Assembly (NCBI RefSeq): GCF_008364795.1
Contig: NZ_VTTM01000001.1
Coordinates: forward strand, 62,001 to 126,000
Reading direction: 5' to 3'
Length of the DNA stretch: 64,000 nt
Source of the DNA: Azospirillum oryzae
GTDB taxonomy: Bacteria > Pseudomonadota > Alphaproteobacteria > Azospirillales > Azospirillaceae
Part shown: positions 8,581 to 17,569 of the stretch, piece after piece
Layout: each line of letters starts with the position of its first letter
How positions within the stretch are numbered: the stretch's first letter is position 1
Position numbers and translations under genes: made by a program
The notes under the pieces: generated by a model
Told to the model about the DNA's origin: nothing
Databases searched by the model: none
The model's input: only the letters and a program-made list of their open reading frames with translations

Positions 8581-9177
8581 ATGCTGTCGCGCCGCCTTGC
8601 CCTTGCCGCCGGAATGGCCACCCTCCTGCTTGCCTCCTGCCAGAGCGCGCCGCCGCGGCCGGCGCCGCGGCCGGTCGATTTCTCCAATTTCGGGCCGATC
8701 GTGCTGAATGCCGGCACCATCGACGTGGTCGATGCCTATCGGCCGACGGGGGCCAAGCATGTGGAGAACCGCTCCGCCGTTCCGCCGTCCGAGGCGGTGC
8801 GGCGTTGGGCGGCGGAGCGGTTGCAGGCGGCCGGCGGGCCGGGGCGCGTGCGCGTCACCATCCGCGACGCCAGCATCGTCGAGGTGCCCCTGCCCACCAA
8901 GAAGGGCATCACCGGCTATTTCACCAACGACCAGGCCCAACGCTATGACGGGCGCATCGAGGTGGAAATCGCCGGCGAGGTGCCGGACACCGGCAACGGC
9001 GGTTTCCGCGGCGTGACCCGCTCCACCGTCACCCACTCCACCACCGTGGCGGAGAACATCTCGCTGGCCGACCGCGAGGCCACCTTCCTCGACATCACCC
9101 GCCGGATGATGGAGGACCTGAACGCCCGCCTGGACGCCGGCATCCGCAAGGATCTGGCGCCGATGGTCCGGCGCTGA
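8581..9177 (+). CDS. Lipoprotein of unknown function
   Basis: The 198-residue protein begins with a signal peptide and lipobox ending LLLASC (Cys20), so it should be an envelope lipoprotein. The mature part starts with a Pro-rich linker. It then has a compact alpha/beta region including VRVTIRDASIVEVPLPTK and a C-terminal helix with FLDITRRMMEDLNARLDAGI. I recognise no named domain. It stands alone between the toxin-antitoxin pair and a small protein. Confidence 0.75.
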   Translation: MLSRRLALAAGMATLLLASCQSAPPRPAPRPVDFSNFGPIVLNAGTIDVVDAYRPTGAKHVENRSAVPPSEAVRRWAAERLQAAGGPGRVRVTIRDASIVEVPLPTKKGITGYFTNDQAQRYDGRIEVEIAGEVPDTGNGGFRGVTRSTVTHSTTVAENISLADREATFLDITRRMMEDLNARLDAGIRKDLAPMVRR

Positions 9178-9246
9178 GCCCATTGCGGCAGTTGGCCCGG
9201 CCTTTGCGGTGGGGCACTCGACCTTTCGTCAGAACGGAGAGTGCCC

Positions 9247-9501
9247 ATGCCGAAATTCGACCTCTACGTCGTCCGGCCGCCGGAGGGATCGGCCACCGTC
9301 ACCGCCATCCCCGAGGAAAAACAGCAGGCATCCCAGGCCGCGCTCCGCAACCTCAGCCGCTCCGGCTGCGTGGTGAAGTCCCTGGGCGACATCGACCTGT
9401 CCTTCGTCAAGAAGTCGGAGGCGCAGATCAAGCTGGAACTGGCGGTGCGGCAAATGTTCGCCGCCTCCGCCTACAAGCCGCCGGTATCCATTGTCTGGTG
9501 A
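9247..9501 (+). CDS. Small protein of unknown function (84 aa)
   Basis: A soluble 84-residue protein with an amphipathic central helix and no signal peptide. ATG 9247 follows GGAGA with 6-nt spacing; the GTG at 9241 abuts that site. It has no recognisable domain. Normal codon use and a clean ribosome site support a real gene. Confidence 0.6.
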   Translation: MPKFDLYVVRPPEGSATVTAIPEEKQQASQAALRNLSRSGCVVKSLGDIDLSFVKKSEAQIKLELAVRQMFAASAYKPPVSIVW

Positions 9502-9520
9502 GCATCGGCCGGTAACGGCA

Positions 9521-9576
9521 TGAGGCGGGCGGCCTTCGGGCGGGGGCGGCAGAAACCGCCCCCGCCCGCCGCCTCA
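9521..9576. terminator. Long hairpin between convergent genes
   Basis: A perfect 13-bp stem (9537-9549 with 9556-9568, loop CAGAAA) is nested in an outer pair TGAGGCGG (9521-9528) and CCGCCTCA (9569-9576). It lies between the small protein and kup, which converge here. There is no T-run. Confidence 0.65.
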
Positions 9577-9618
9577 TCGGTAAAATCTAGCCGGCAAACT
9601 CTGCCCCAAAACTCTGCC

Positions 9619-11511
9619 CTAGATCTCCAGCTGCATGCCCAGTTCGACCACCCGGTTGGGCGGGATGCAGAAATATTCCGACGCGCTGGTCGACAGCTTC
9701 GACAGGAAGATGAACAGCGGTTCCTGCCAGCGCGGCAGGCCGGACTTGCCGTGGGTGCGGATCAGCGTTTCGCGGCTGACGAAATAGGTCGTCTCCATCG
9801 GCTCGAAGGGCAATCCCGGGATGCGCCGGATTTCCAGCGCCTGCGGGATGTCGGGCTCGTCCTTGAAGCCGAAATGGACGATCAGCCGGAAAAAGCCGGC
9901 GGACAGCGCCTTCAGCTCGAATCGCTGGTCGTCCGGCACATGCGGCACGTCCTCGATGTCGACGGTCAGCAGCACGACGCGCTGGTGCAGCACCTTGTAG
10001 TGCTTCAGGCTGTGCAGCAGCCCCGGCGGCAGGCCGCGCGGGTTGCCGGTCAGGTAGACGGCGGTGCCCTGCACCCGCTGCACCGACCCACCCTTCAGCC
10101 GCTCCAGCAGCATGTCGAAGGGCAGCGCATCCTCGGCCAGCCGCTTGCGCACCACCTCGCGCCCGCGCCGCCACGTCGCCATCAGCAGGAAGACCATCGC
10201 GCCGACCACCAGCGGGAACCAGCCGCCCTCCTCCACCTTGATCAGGTTGGACAGGAAAAAGGCGAGATCGACCGACAGGAACACCACCAGCGCCAGCACC
10301 GCCTGCCACAGCTTCCAGCGGCCGAGCGAGCGCGCCACCTTGTAGGCCAGCAGCGTGGTCGCCACCATCGTGCCGGTGACCGCGATGCCGTAGGCGGCGG
10401 CGAGGTTGCTGGAGGTCTGGAAACTCAGCACCAGCACGATGACCCCGGCCAGCAGCAGCCAGGTCAGCTGCGGCATGTAGATCTGGCCCTTCTCATGCTC
10501 CGAGGTGTGCATCACCTCCATCCGCGGCAGATAGCGCAGATGCATCGCCTGCAGCGTCACCGAATAGGCGCCGGAGATCACCGCCTGCCCGGCGATGATG
10601 GTGGCGGCAGTCGCCAGCAGCAGAAGCGGCACCTGAGCCCAGTCCGGCGCCAGATGGAAGAAGGGGTTCTCGATCGCCTCCGGTTCGTGCAGCAGCAGGG
10701 CACCCTGGCCGAAATAGCACAGCAGCAGCGACGGCAGCACGATCATGTACCAGGCGCCGCGGATCGGCTTGCGGCCGAAATGGCCCATGTCGGCATAGAG
10801 CGCCTCCGCCCCGGTCACCGCCAGCACCACCGCGCCCAGCAGCAGGAAGCCGTGCCAGCCGTGGTTGAACAGCATCTCCACCGCATGGCCGGGCCACACC
10901 GCTCCCAGCACGCCGGGATAGCGGACGATCTGCCCGATGCCCAGCGCCGCCAGCGTCACGAACCAGACCATCATCACCGGGCCGAACAGCTTGCCGACCT
11001 TCTCCGTCCCGAAGCGCTGCAGGACGAACAGCCCGATCAGGATGGTCAGCGTGATCGGGATGACGTAGCTGTCCAGCGCAGGCGCCACGACATGCAGCCC
11101 CTCCACCGCGCTCAGCACCGAGATGGCGGGGGTGATCAGGCTGTCGCCGTAGAACAGCGAGGCGCCCATCACGCCGATCGCCATGACCATGCCAGTGCGC
11201 CGGTGTCCCGGCCGCATGCCGCGCAGGGCCAGCGCGGTCAGCGCCAGGATGCCGCCCTCGCCCTGGTTGTCGGCGCGCATGATGAAGACGACGTATTTCA
11301 CCGTCACCGTGATCACCAGCGCCCAGAAGATCAGCGACAGCACGCCCAGGATGACCTCGGGCGTCAGCGGGAAGCCGCCGCCCTCGGTCAGGCATTCGCG
11401 CAGCGTGTAGAGCGGGCTGGTGCCGATGTCGCCATAGACGACACCCAGCGCCCCCAGCGCGAGCGCGCGCAGCTTGGCCGCATGCTCCCGCCCGTCCATG
11501 CTTGCTTCCAT
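9619..11511 (-). CDS. kup: KUP-family potassium uptake protein
   Basis: A proton-coupled K+ importer of the inner membrane. The 630-residue protein has the KUP signature GVVYGDIGTSPLYT in the first helix, about twelve hydrophobic segments and a C-terminal cytoplasmic domain, the normal layout. The start at 11511 places the signature near residue 25, as is usual. It is monocistronic and divergent from the receiver-GGDEF gene. Confidence 0.95.
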   Translation of the reverse strand: MEASMDGREHAAKLRALALGALGVVYGDIGTSPLYTLRECLTEGGGFPLTPEVILGVLSLIFWALVITVTVKYVVFIMRADNQGEGGILALTALALRGMRPGHRRTGMVMAIGVMGASLFYGDSLITPAISVLSAVEGLHVVAPALDSYVIPITLTILIGLFVLQRFGTEKVGKLFGPVMMVWFVTLAALGIGQIVRYPGVLGAVWPGHAVEMLFNHGWHGFLLLGAVVLAVTGAEALYADMGHFGRKPIRGAWYMIVLPSLLLCYFGQGALLLHEPEAIENPFFHLAPDWAQVPLLLLATAATIIAGQAVISGAYSVTLQAMHLRYLPRMEVMHTSEHEKGQIYMPQLTWLLLAGVIVLVLSFQTSSNLAAAYGIAVTGTMVATTLLAYKVARSLGRWKLWQAVLALVVFLSVDLAFFLSNLIKVEEGGWFPLVVGAMVFLLMATWRRGREVVRKRLAEDALPFDMLLERLKGGSVQRVQGTAVYLTGNPRGLPPGLLHSLKHYKVLHQRVVLLTVDIEDVPHVPDDQRFELKALSAGFFRLIVHFGFKDEPDIPQALEIRRIPGLPFEPMETTYFVSRETLIRTHGKSGLPRWQEPLFIFLSKLSTSASEYFCIPPNRVVELGMQLEI

Positions 11512-11743
11512 ACCCGGTCTGCTCCGATCGTTGCATACACACGGTCATGCCTAAGGTGGCTTGGCGTCGCCGCGCAAGCCCCGAATGGCGAAACGCGCCA
11601 CCGGCCCGACCGATCCGCCGTCAATTTTGCCGCACCCCATCCAAAATGATATGGGGCGGGCGCGGCGCTCGGCACCGTTGCATCGGCGGCGGCAGCGTGG
11701 TTCTATCCTTACGTGTACCGTGGACAGTTCCGAGCCGGCAGCC

Positions 11744-12802
11744 ATGTCCAATGATCTCCTGTTCGCCTCGGACGAGTCTCCCGACCCGCGGAATTCCTCC
11801 GCCGCGGCGGATGCCGCCGATCCCGGCGCTCCTCCCTGGCTGGTGCTGGTCGCCGACGACGAGCCGGAGGTGCATGCCGTCACTCGGCTGGCGCTCGCCC
11901 GGCTGCGATTCCGCGACCGTCCCGTCCGCCTGCTCGACTGCACCAGCGCGGCGGAGGCGGAGCGCATCCTGCGCGACACCCCGGACATCGCCGTCATCCT
12001 GCTCGACGTGGTGATGGAAACGGAGGACGCCGGCCTGCAGCTGGTCCGCCGCATCCGCCAGGATCTGGGCAACAGTGCCGTCCGCATCATCCTGCGCACC
12101 GGCCAGCCGGCCCGCGTGCCGGAGGAGGATCTGGTCCTCGCCTATGAGATCGACGGCTATACCGCGAAGACGGAACTGACGGCGCGCCGCCTGTTCACCA
12201 GCGTGGTCACGGCGCTCCGCGCCTATGCCGGGCTGGCGGAGCTGGAACGCCGGCTCGCCGAGCGCAGCCGCGCGCTGGAGGAGGCGACCGTCCGCCTGAA
12301 CCGCATGGCGACGCTGGACCCGCTGACCGGCGTGTGGAACCGCCGCCGCTTCCTGGAGCTGGCGGCGGCGGAACTGGCGCGGGCGCGCCGCTACGGCCGG
12401 CATCTCGGCGTCTTCCTGCTCGACCTCGACGGCTTCAAGGCGGTCAACGATGCCCATGGCGACGCCACCGGCGATGCGGTCCTGCGCGCGGTGGTGAAGC
12501 GGGTGCGGGCGGCGCTGCGCATCTCCGACCATATCGCCCGCTCCGGCGGGGCGGAGTTCGTCGTGCTTCTGCCGGAAACCGACGGGGCCGGCACCGCCGT
12601 GGTGGCGGAACGGGTGCGCGCCGCCCTGGCCGACAGCCCCATCCTGGTGGAGGAGCGGGCGATCCCCGTCACCGCCAGCATCGGCGTCGCCAGCTGGCTG
12701 CCCGGTGAACCGGGGGTCGAACAGACCCTGCACCGCGCCGAGCATGCGCTGCACACCGCCAAGCAGGCCGGCCGCAACCGGGTGGAACGGGCGGAGGGAT
12801 AA
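11744..12802 (+). CDS. Response regulator with degenerate GGDEF domain
   Basis: The 352-residue protein has an N-terminal receiver (residues ~32-150) with ADDE acidic residues, phospho-acceptor Asp88 in LLDVVM, and the TGQPxxxPEEDLVxxYEIDGYTAKTEL ending seen in a subgroup of receivers. A short coiled coil leads into a GGDEF domain. The signature reads SGGAEF (Ala270), so the metal-binding acidic residue is lost. The product-binding I-site RISD (R259-D262) is intact and correctly spaced. It probably senses rather than makes c-di-GMP. No strong ribosome site fixes the start. Confidence 0.85.
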   Translation: MSNDLLFASDESPDPRNSSAAADAADPGAPPWLVLVADDEPEVHAVTRLALARLRFRDRPVRLLDCTSAAEAERILRDTPDIAVILLDVVMETEDAGLQLVRRIRQDLGNSAVRIILRTGQPARVPEEDLVLAYEIDGYTAKTELTARRLFTSVVTALRAYAGLAELERRLAERSRALEEATVRLNRMATLDPLTGVWNRRRFLELAAAELARARRYGRHLGVFLLDLDGFKAVNDAHGDATGDAVLRAVVKRVRAALRISDHIARSGGAEFVVLLPETDGAGTAVVAERVRAALADSPILVEERAIPVTASIGVASWLPGEPGVEQTLHRAEHALHTAKQAGRNRVERAEG

Positions 12803-12823
12803 GGCATCCGTCCTCCACCGGCA

Positions 12824-12839
12824 TGTTTCATGTGAAATA
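12824..12839. promoter_or_regulatory. Near-consensus ParB site (parS-like)
   Basis: TGTTTCATGTGAAATA matches the chromosomal parS consensus TGTTTCACGTGAAACA at 14 of 16 positions. It is intergenic, between the receiver-GGDEF gene and the next coding start. ParB binding is inferred, not shown. Confidence 0.45.
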
Positions 12840-12936
12840 TCGTTACAGCGCCGCGATTGAACCGCGGCAAGCGAGGGGGTACTCCTTAGGGTCGGAAGCA
12901 TCCACCCGGATGGCATTCCCGATCGGGGATTCGCAT

Positions 12937-13503
12937 ATGTGGCAGGACTATACCAACGCGCTGATCACCGCCTTCGGGTTGTCGGGGCTGGGGTTCGGCA
13001 TCGGCAAGCTCGTCATCGTGCTCGGCGAACGCGCCATCGAACGCCGCCATGGGTCGGAGGGGGTGCGCGACGTCATCGCCCGCCGCGCCAAGATGGAGAC
13101 GAAGTTCGAAGCCCGCCGCGGCGACCGCATCCGCGAGCTGAAGGAACTGGACGGCGCGGTGGAGGATGTGCTGCGCCGCCGCAAGGTGATGGAGCGTCAG
13201 ATCGAGGATGCGCGCCAGTCCGGCGAACGGCTGGTCCGCCTGATCGGCGAGGAGGTCCAGGGCAGTCCCTGCTACGTCGCCATGGTCGTGAACAAATATG
13301 TCGGCACCGGCGCCGTCCAGCAGAGCCAGCACGCGCTGGTCGACCCGAGTTGGGCGCAGCCGCAGATGATCGAGGTGTGGGCGCGCTCGATGGCGGAAGC
13401 GCGGACGGAGATCGAGCGGCGCTACCCGCCCGCCTTCGGCTATGCGGTGACGCGGATGCAGGAGTTCCTGTCCGCCGACACGCCCGTCGCCAAAGCGAGC
13501 TGA
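12937..13503 (+). CDS. Membrane-anchored coiled-coil protein, unknown function
   Basis: The 188-residue protein has one N-terminal membrane segment (residues ~7-28, GLSGLGFGIGKLVIVLGERA). A long highly charged helical region follows, likely coiled coil, and then a small C-terminal domain with YVAMVVNKYVGTG. The start at 12937 is preceded by GGGG at a usable distance; ATG 12910 is possible but has no site. It lies 15 nt before a second TM-plus-coiled-coil gene, so the two probably act together. I do not recognise the family. Confidence 0.65.
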   Translation: MWQDYTNALITAFGLSGLGFGIGKLVIVLGERAIERRHGSEGVRDVIARRAKMETKFEARRGDRIRELKELDGAVEDVLRRRKVMERQIEDARQSGERLVRLIGEEVQGSPCYVAMVVNKYVGTGAVQQSQHALVDPSWAQPQMIEVWARSMAEARTEIERRYPPAFGYAVTRMQEFLSADTPVAKAS

Positions 13504-13518
13504 GACAGAGGACGCGCC

Positions 13519-14040
13519 ATGGACAGCATGCCCTACATCTTCGCCGGCCTTGTCGGCCTCGCCTCGCTGGCGGTGTCGCTGCTGCTGGCTCTGCGCCGCC
13601 TGAAGACGTCGGAGGAGCGGATCGCCACCGCCGTTTCGCGCAAGCAGGCGCAGGTGGAGCGGATCAAGAAGATCGCCCGCGTCACGCTGCAGCAGGCCCG
13701 CGACCTGCGCGACGCCCGCCGCCGCAAGGCGATGGCCGAACTGGGCTGCGAGGATCTCGAGCAGCGCCTGAAGGCCGCCGGCGCCGCCGACCGCCGCATC
13801 TATGTGCTGGACGACCGCCGCACCCAGAAGGACCAGGGCTGGCTGCTGCGGGTGGTCAACATCGAATACGGCGCCCGCGTCAACGCCAGCCTCACCCCCA
13901 CCGCGCTGGACAGCTGGAAGCGCGGCCGCCGCTTCCTGGTCTGGGCGCTGGACGAGAAGAAGGCCCGCGAAAAGGTCAACGCCCGCTTCCCGGAAAACAA
14001 GGGCTTCGCGGTCATGGGCGTGGAGTCCTACTTGGGGTGA
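13519..14040 (+). CDS. Second membrane-anchored coiled-coil protein, unknown function
   Basis: The 173-residue protein starts with a hydrophobic helix (residues ~5-25, IFAGLVGLASLAVSLLLAL). It is followed by ~60 residues of Arg/Lys/Glu-rich coiled coil and a C-terminal domain containing RIYVLDDRR, GWLLRVVNIEYGARVN and a WKRGRRFLVWALDEKKA segment. It pairs with the preceding gene in one transcription unit and shares its architecture. No function can be named. Confidence 0.65.
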   Translation: MDSMPYIFAGLVGLASLAVSLLLALRRLKTSEERIATAVSRKQAQVERIKKIARVTLQQARDLRDARRRKAMAELGCEDLEQRLKAAGAADRRIYVLDDRRTQKDQGWLLRVVNIEYGARVNASLTPTALDSWKRGRRFLVWALDEKKAREKVNARFPENKGFAVMGVESYLG

Positions 14041-14059
14041 ATGTGGGGCTCCCGCGGGT

Positions 14060-14168
14060 GCCCCCTCCCCATCCCTCCCCCGCTTCGCGGGAGAGGGGGC
14101 AGGATCTTTGCGGGAGTTCAGCGGCAGTCCCCTCTCCCGCGTTAGCGGGGGAGGGTTAGGGAGGGGGC
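14060..14168. repeat. REPIN-like palindromic element, copy B
   Basis: Same design as copy A: GCCCCCTCCC to GGGAGGGGGC ends, a left hairpin with TTCG turn, the shared central GCGGCAGTCCCCTCTCCC segment, and a right hairpin with GCGTTAGC. It lies between the 13519 gene and dnaE2. The following bases (AGCCGACACCT) are also shared with copy C. Confidence 0.85.
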
Positions 14169-14276
14169 TTCGTCAGCCGACACCTATCCTCTCCCCCGCC
14201 ACAATAATGACACCAATCCCATTCTCGGACTATCATCCCCGCGCGCACCCATCCGCCAGCGCCGGGGAGCCTTGCC

Positions 14277-17200
14277 ATGATCCGTTACGCCGAGTTGCAG
14301 GTCGCCACCAACTTCAGCTTTCTGGAGGGGGCTTCGCACGCTGACGAGCTGGCGATGACCGCGGCGGCGCTCGGGCTGGCGGCGGTGGGGGTGACGGACC
14401 GCAATTCGCTGGCCGGCGTGGTGCAGATGCATGCGGCGGCGAAGAAGGCGGGCATCCGGGCGCTGATCGGCTGCCGGCTGGACCTGACCGACGCCGACAG
14501 CCTGCTGGCCTACCCGACCGACCGCGCCGCCTATGCCCGGCTGTCGCGGCTGCTGACTCTGGGCAAGATGCGGGCGCCGAAGGGCGAGTGCTTCATCGCC
14601 CGCGCCGACGTGCTGGCCCATGCCGAGGGCATGCTGTTCCTGCTGATCGGCCCCCACCAGCGCGCCGGCCAGTCTGCCGAGTCGTTCCTGCGCGAACTGC
14701 GCGCGTGGCGCGGCGGGCTGGCGCGCGGGCAGCTCCATCTGGCGGCGAGCCACCGCTATCAGGGCGACGATTCCCGGCGGCTGCGCTGGCTGGCCGGGCT
14801 GGCGGAGGCGGAAGGGGTGCCGCTGGTCGCGACCAACGACGTGCTCTATCACGGCGCCGGACGGCGGGCGCTGGCCGACGTGATGACCTGCATCCGCCAC
14901 CACACCACCATCGACGAGGCCGGTTGGCGGCTGTCCGCCAATGCAGAGCGCCACCTGAAGCCGGCCGTCGAGATGGTTCGCCTGTTCCGCGACCACCCCG
15001 ACGCCGTCGCCCGGACGGTGGAGATCGCCGAGGCCTGCCGCTTCTCGCTGGACGAACTGCGCTACGAATATCCCGACGAGGTGGCGGAGGGCCGCGACCC
15101 GCAGGACACGCTGGTCACCCTGACCTGGGAAGGGGCTGCGGAGAAGTATCCACCCGAGAAATTTCCAGGCGGAGTCCCCGACAAGGTCCGTGCCGCCGTC
15201 GAACATGAACTGGCCCTGATCGGGGAACTGCGCTACGCCCCCTATTTCCTGACCGTCCACGACATCGTCCGATTCGCCAAGGGTCAGGACATCCTCTGCC
15301 AGGGGCGCGGCAGCGCCGCCAACTCCGCCGTCTGCTATTGCCTGGGCATCACCGCGGTCGATCCCGCCCGCTTCGACCTGCTGTTCGAGCGCTTCATCTC
15401 CGCCGCCCGCAACGAGCCGCCGGACATCGACGTCGATTTCGAGCATGAGCGGCGCGAGGAGGTGATCCAGTACATCTACAAAAAATACGGCCGCCACCGC
15501 GCCGGCCTGACCGCCACCGTCATCCGCTACCGCGCCCGCGGCGCGTTGCGCGAGGTCGGCAAGGCGATGGGGTTGTCGGCCGATCTGGTGGCGCGGCTGA
15601 CCGGGTCGATCTGGGGCTGGAGCCGCGACGGCGTCGACGAGGAGCGCGCCCGCTCGCTCGGTGTCGACCCCGACGACCCCAGGCTCAAGCGCACCCTGGA
15701 GCTGGCCCACGAACTGATGGGCTTCCCCCGCCACCTGTCGCAGCATGTCGGCGGCTTCGTCATCACCCGCGGCCCGCTGTCCGACCTCTGCCCGGTCGCC
15801 AACGCGGCGATGGAGGACCGCACCACCATCGAGTGGGACAAGGACGACATCGACGCGCTGGGCATCCTGAAAGTCGACATCCTGGCGCTGGGCATGCTGA
15901 CCTGCGTGCGCAAGGCCTTCGACCTGATCGAGCAGGTGCACGGGCAACGCTGGACGCTCGACAGCCTGCCCAAGGAGGACCCGGCGGTCTACGACATGCT
16001 CTGCCGCGCCGACAGCCTGGGCGTCTTCCAGGTCGAAAGCCGCGCGCAGATGAGCATGCTGCCCCGGCTGCGCCCGCGGAAGTTCTACGATCTGGTGATC
16101 GAGGTCGCCATCGTCCGCCCCGGCCCGATCCAAGGCGGCATGGTCCATCCTTACTTGCGCCGCCGCAGCGGGGCGGAGGACATCACCTATCCGATGCCGG
16201 CGCTGGAGCCCGTGCTGCACAAGACGCTGGGCGTGCCGCTGTTCCAGGAGCAGGCGATGAAGATCGCCATGGTCGGCGCCGGCTTCACCGCCGAGGAGGC
16301 CGACCGGCTGCGCCGCGCCATGGCCGCTTTCCGCAAGACCGGGCAGGTCCACCTGTTCCACGACAAGTTCATCGCCGGCATGACCGCCAGGGGCTGCGAC
16401 CCCGCCTTCGCCGAGCGCTGTTTCCAGCAGATCGAGGGATTCGGCGAATACGGCTTTCCGGAAAGCCACGCCGCCAGCTTCGCGCTGCTGGTCTATGTCT
16501 CCGCCTGGATCAAGCGCCACCACCCCGCCATCTTCGCCGCCGCCCTGCTGAACAGCCAGCCCATGGGCTTCTATGCCCCGGCCCAGATCGTCCGCGACGC
16601 GCGCGAGCATGGCGTGACGGTGCTGCCGCCCGATGTGAACCTGTCGGGGTGGGATTGCGCGGTGGAGTACGCTCCCTCTCCCGGGGCGGGAGAGGGCACA
16701 CCCCACCTCCGCCTCGGCCTTCGACTCATCAAGGGCTTTGCCGAGTCGCACGCCGACTCGATCGTGCTCTCCCGCGCCGGCGGCTACCGCGACCCCTACG
16801 ACCTGTGGCGGCGCGCCCGCCTGCCGGTCGCGGCGCTGGAGAAGCTCGCCAAGGCCGACGCCTTCCGCTCCGTCGGGCTCGACCGCCGGGGGGCGCTGTG
16901 GGCGGTGCGGGCGCTGGGCGACCAGCCGCTGCCGCTTTTCGCCCGCCTGGACGGCCCAATGGCGGAAGAACCCGAGGCACCGCTGCCGGCCATGGCGCTG
17001 GGCGAGCATGTGGTGATGGACTACACCAGCCTGTCGCTGTCCTTGAAGGCCCACCCGCTGTCGCTGCTGCGCGATGGGCTGCCCGGCATCACCCCGGCGG
17101 AGCGGCTGGCCTGGACGCGCGACGGCCGGCGCCTGACCACCGCCGGCCTCGTCCTGGTCCGTCAGCGGCCGGGCAGTGCCGAGGGCGTCGTCTTCATCAC

Positions 17201-17438
17201 GCTGGAGGACGAGACCGGAGTCGCCAACCTCGTCGTCATGCCCGACGCCTTCGAGACCTTCCGCCGCCCGATCATGACCGCCCGGCTGATGGCCGCCACC
17301 GGCCGGGTGCAGAACCAGGAGGGAGTCGTGCATCTGCGGGTGGAATCGTTGATCGACCTGACCCACCGGCTGTCCGAACTGACCGGCGAGGACCGACCCG
17401 CAGCCGGACCATTTCCCAAGGGACGCAATTTTCATTGA
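14277..17438 (+). CDS. dnaE2: Error-prone DNA polymerase DnaE2/ImuC
   Basis: The translesion C-family polymerase of the SOS mutasome. The 1053-residue length and the N-terminal PHP segment (YAELQVATNFSFLEGASHAD) are typical of DnaE2, as is the catalytic motif PDIDVDFEHERREEV near residue 382. Downstream come the helix-hairpin-helix region and the OB fold (LVLVRQRPGSAEGVVFITLE). A palindrome of the REPIN type (16674-16696) is embedded in frame at residues ~800-807, adding a short Gly/Pro peptide before HLRLGLRLIKGF. imuB is about 25 kb away and imuA is absent from the window. No LexA box is visible upstream. Confidence 0.95.
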   Translation: MIRYAELQVATNFSFLEGASHADELAMTAAALGLAAVGVTDRNSLAGVVQMHAAAKKAGIRALIGCRLDLTDADSLLAYPTDRAAYARLSRLLTLGKMRAPKGECFIARADVLAHAEGMLFLLIGPHQRAGQSAESFLRELRAWRGGLARGQLHLAASHRYQGDDSRRLRWLAGLAEAEGVPLVATNDVLYHGAGRRALADVMTCIRHHTTIDEAGWRLSANAERHLKPAVEMVRLFRDHPDAVARTVEIAEACRFSLDELRYEYPDEVAEGRDPQDTLVTLTWEGAAEKYPPEKFPGGVPDKVRAAVEHELALIGELRYAPYFLTVHDIVRFAKGQDILCQGRGSAANSAVCYCLGITAVDPARFDLLFERFISAARNEPPDIDVDFEHERREEVIQYIYKKYGRHRAGLTATVIRYRARGALREVGKAMGLSADLVARLTGSIWGWSRDGVDEERARSLGVDPDDPRLKRTLELAHELMGFPRHLSQHVGGFVITRGPLSDLCPVANAAMEDRTTIEWDKDDIDALGILKVDILALGMLTCVRKAFDLIEQVHGQRWTLDSLPKEDPAVYDMLCRADSLGVFQVESRAQMSMLPRLRPRKFYDLVIEVAIVRPGPIQGGMVHPYLRRRSGAEDITYPMPALEPVLHKTLGVPLFQEQAMKIAMVGAGFTAEEADRLRRAMAAFRKTGQVHLFHDKFIAGMTARGCDPAFAERCFQQIEGFGEYGFPESHAASFALLVYVSAWIKRHHPAIFAAALLNSQPMGFYAPAQIVRDAREHGVTVLPPDVNLSGWDCAVEYAPSPGAGEGTPHLRLGLRLIKGFAESHADSIVLSRAGGYRDPYDLWRRARLPVAALEKLAKADAFRSVGLDRRGALWAVRALGDQPLPLFARLDGPMAEEPEAPLPAMALGEHVVMDYTSLSLSLKAHPLSLLRDGLPGITPAERLAWTRDGRRLTTAGLVLVRQRPGSAEGVVFITLEDETGVANLVVMPDAFETFRRPIMTARLMAATGRVQNQEGVVHLRVESLIDLTHRLSELTGEDRPAAGPFPKGRNFH
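16674..16696. repeat. REPIN half-element inside dnaE2
   Basis: CCCTCTCCC (16674-16682), loop GGGGC, and GGGAGAGGG (16688-16696) form a perfect palindrome matching one arm of the intergenic elements. It is translated in frame. Confidence 0.7.
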
Positions 17439-17441
17439 GGG

Positions 17442-17467
17442 GGCCGGCCATTTTAATGCAGCCGGCC
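17442..17467 (+). terminator. Hairpin after dnaE2
   Basis: GGCCGGC (17442-17448) pairs with GCCGGCC (17461-17467) across a 12-nt AT-rich loop, directly after the dnaE2 stop. It is a modest terminator candidate. Confidence 0.4.
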
Positions 17468-17472
17468 GATTG

Positions 17473-17561
17473 CTCCTGACATCACGCTGTCAGGAGGGGG
17501 TGTGCTATCAAGGGGGTGTGCCGGCACGAACCACGAACATCCCTCCCCCCACTGTCAGGAG
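17473..17561 (+). promoter_or_regulatory. Palindromic operator or RNA switch upstream of the VOC gene
   Basis: CTCCTGACA (17473-17481) pairs perfectly with TGTCAGGAG (17488-17496), making a 24-nt palindrome. The same TGTCAGGAG recurs at 17553-17561, where its AGGAG is the ribosome site of the VOC gene. The palindrome is a candidate operator for the WYL regulator in the same operon. Alternatively the first arm could switch between the two partners in RNA. Confidence 0.55.
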
Positions 17562-17569
17562 CCAATCCG

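Noticed and set aside
9520-11649. A 709-codon open frame on the plus strand opposite kup
   Set aside because: The translation is His/Gln/Arg-rich noise; kup on the minus strand has a clear family signature.
14184-17435. A very long open frame on the minus strand opposite dnaE2
   Set aside because: It is a GC-rich shadow: dnaE2 is unmistakable on the plus strand, and the minus translation is low-complexity Gly/Gln/Arg/His with no family pattern or ribosome site.
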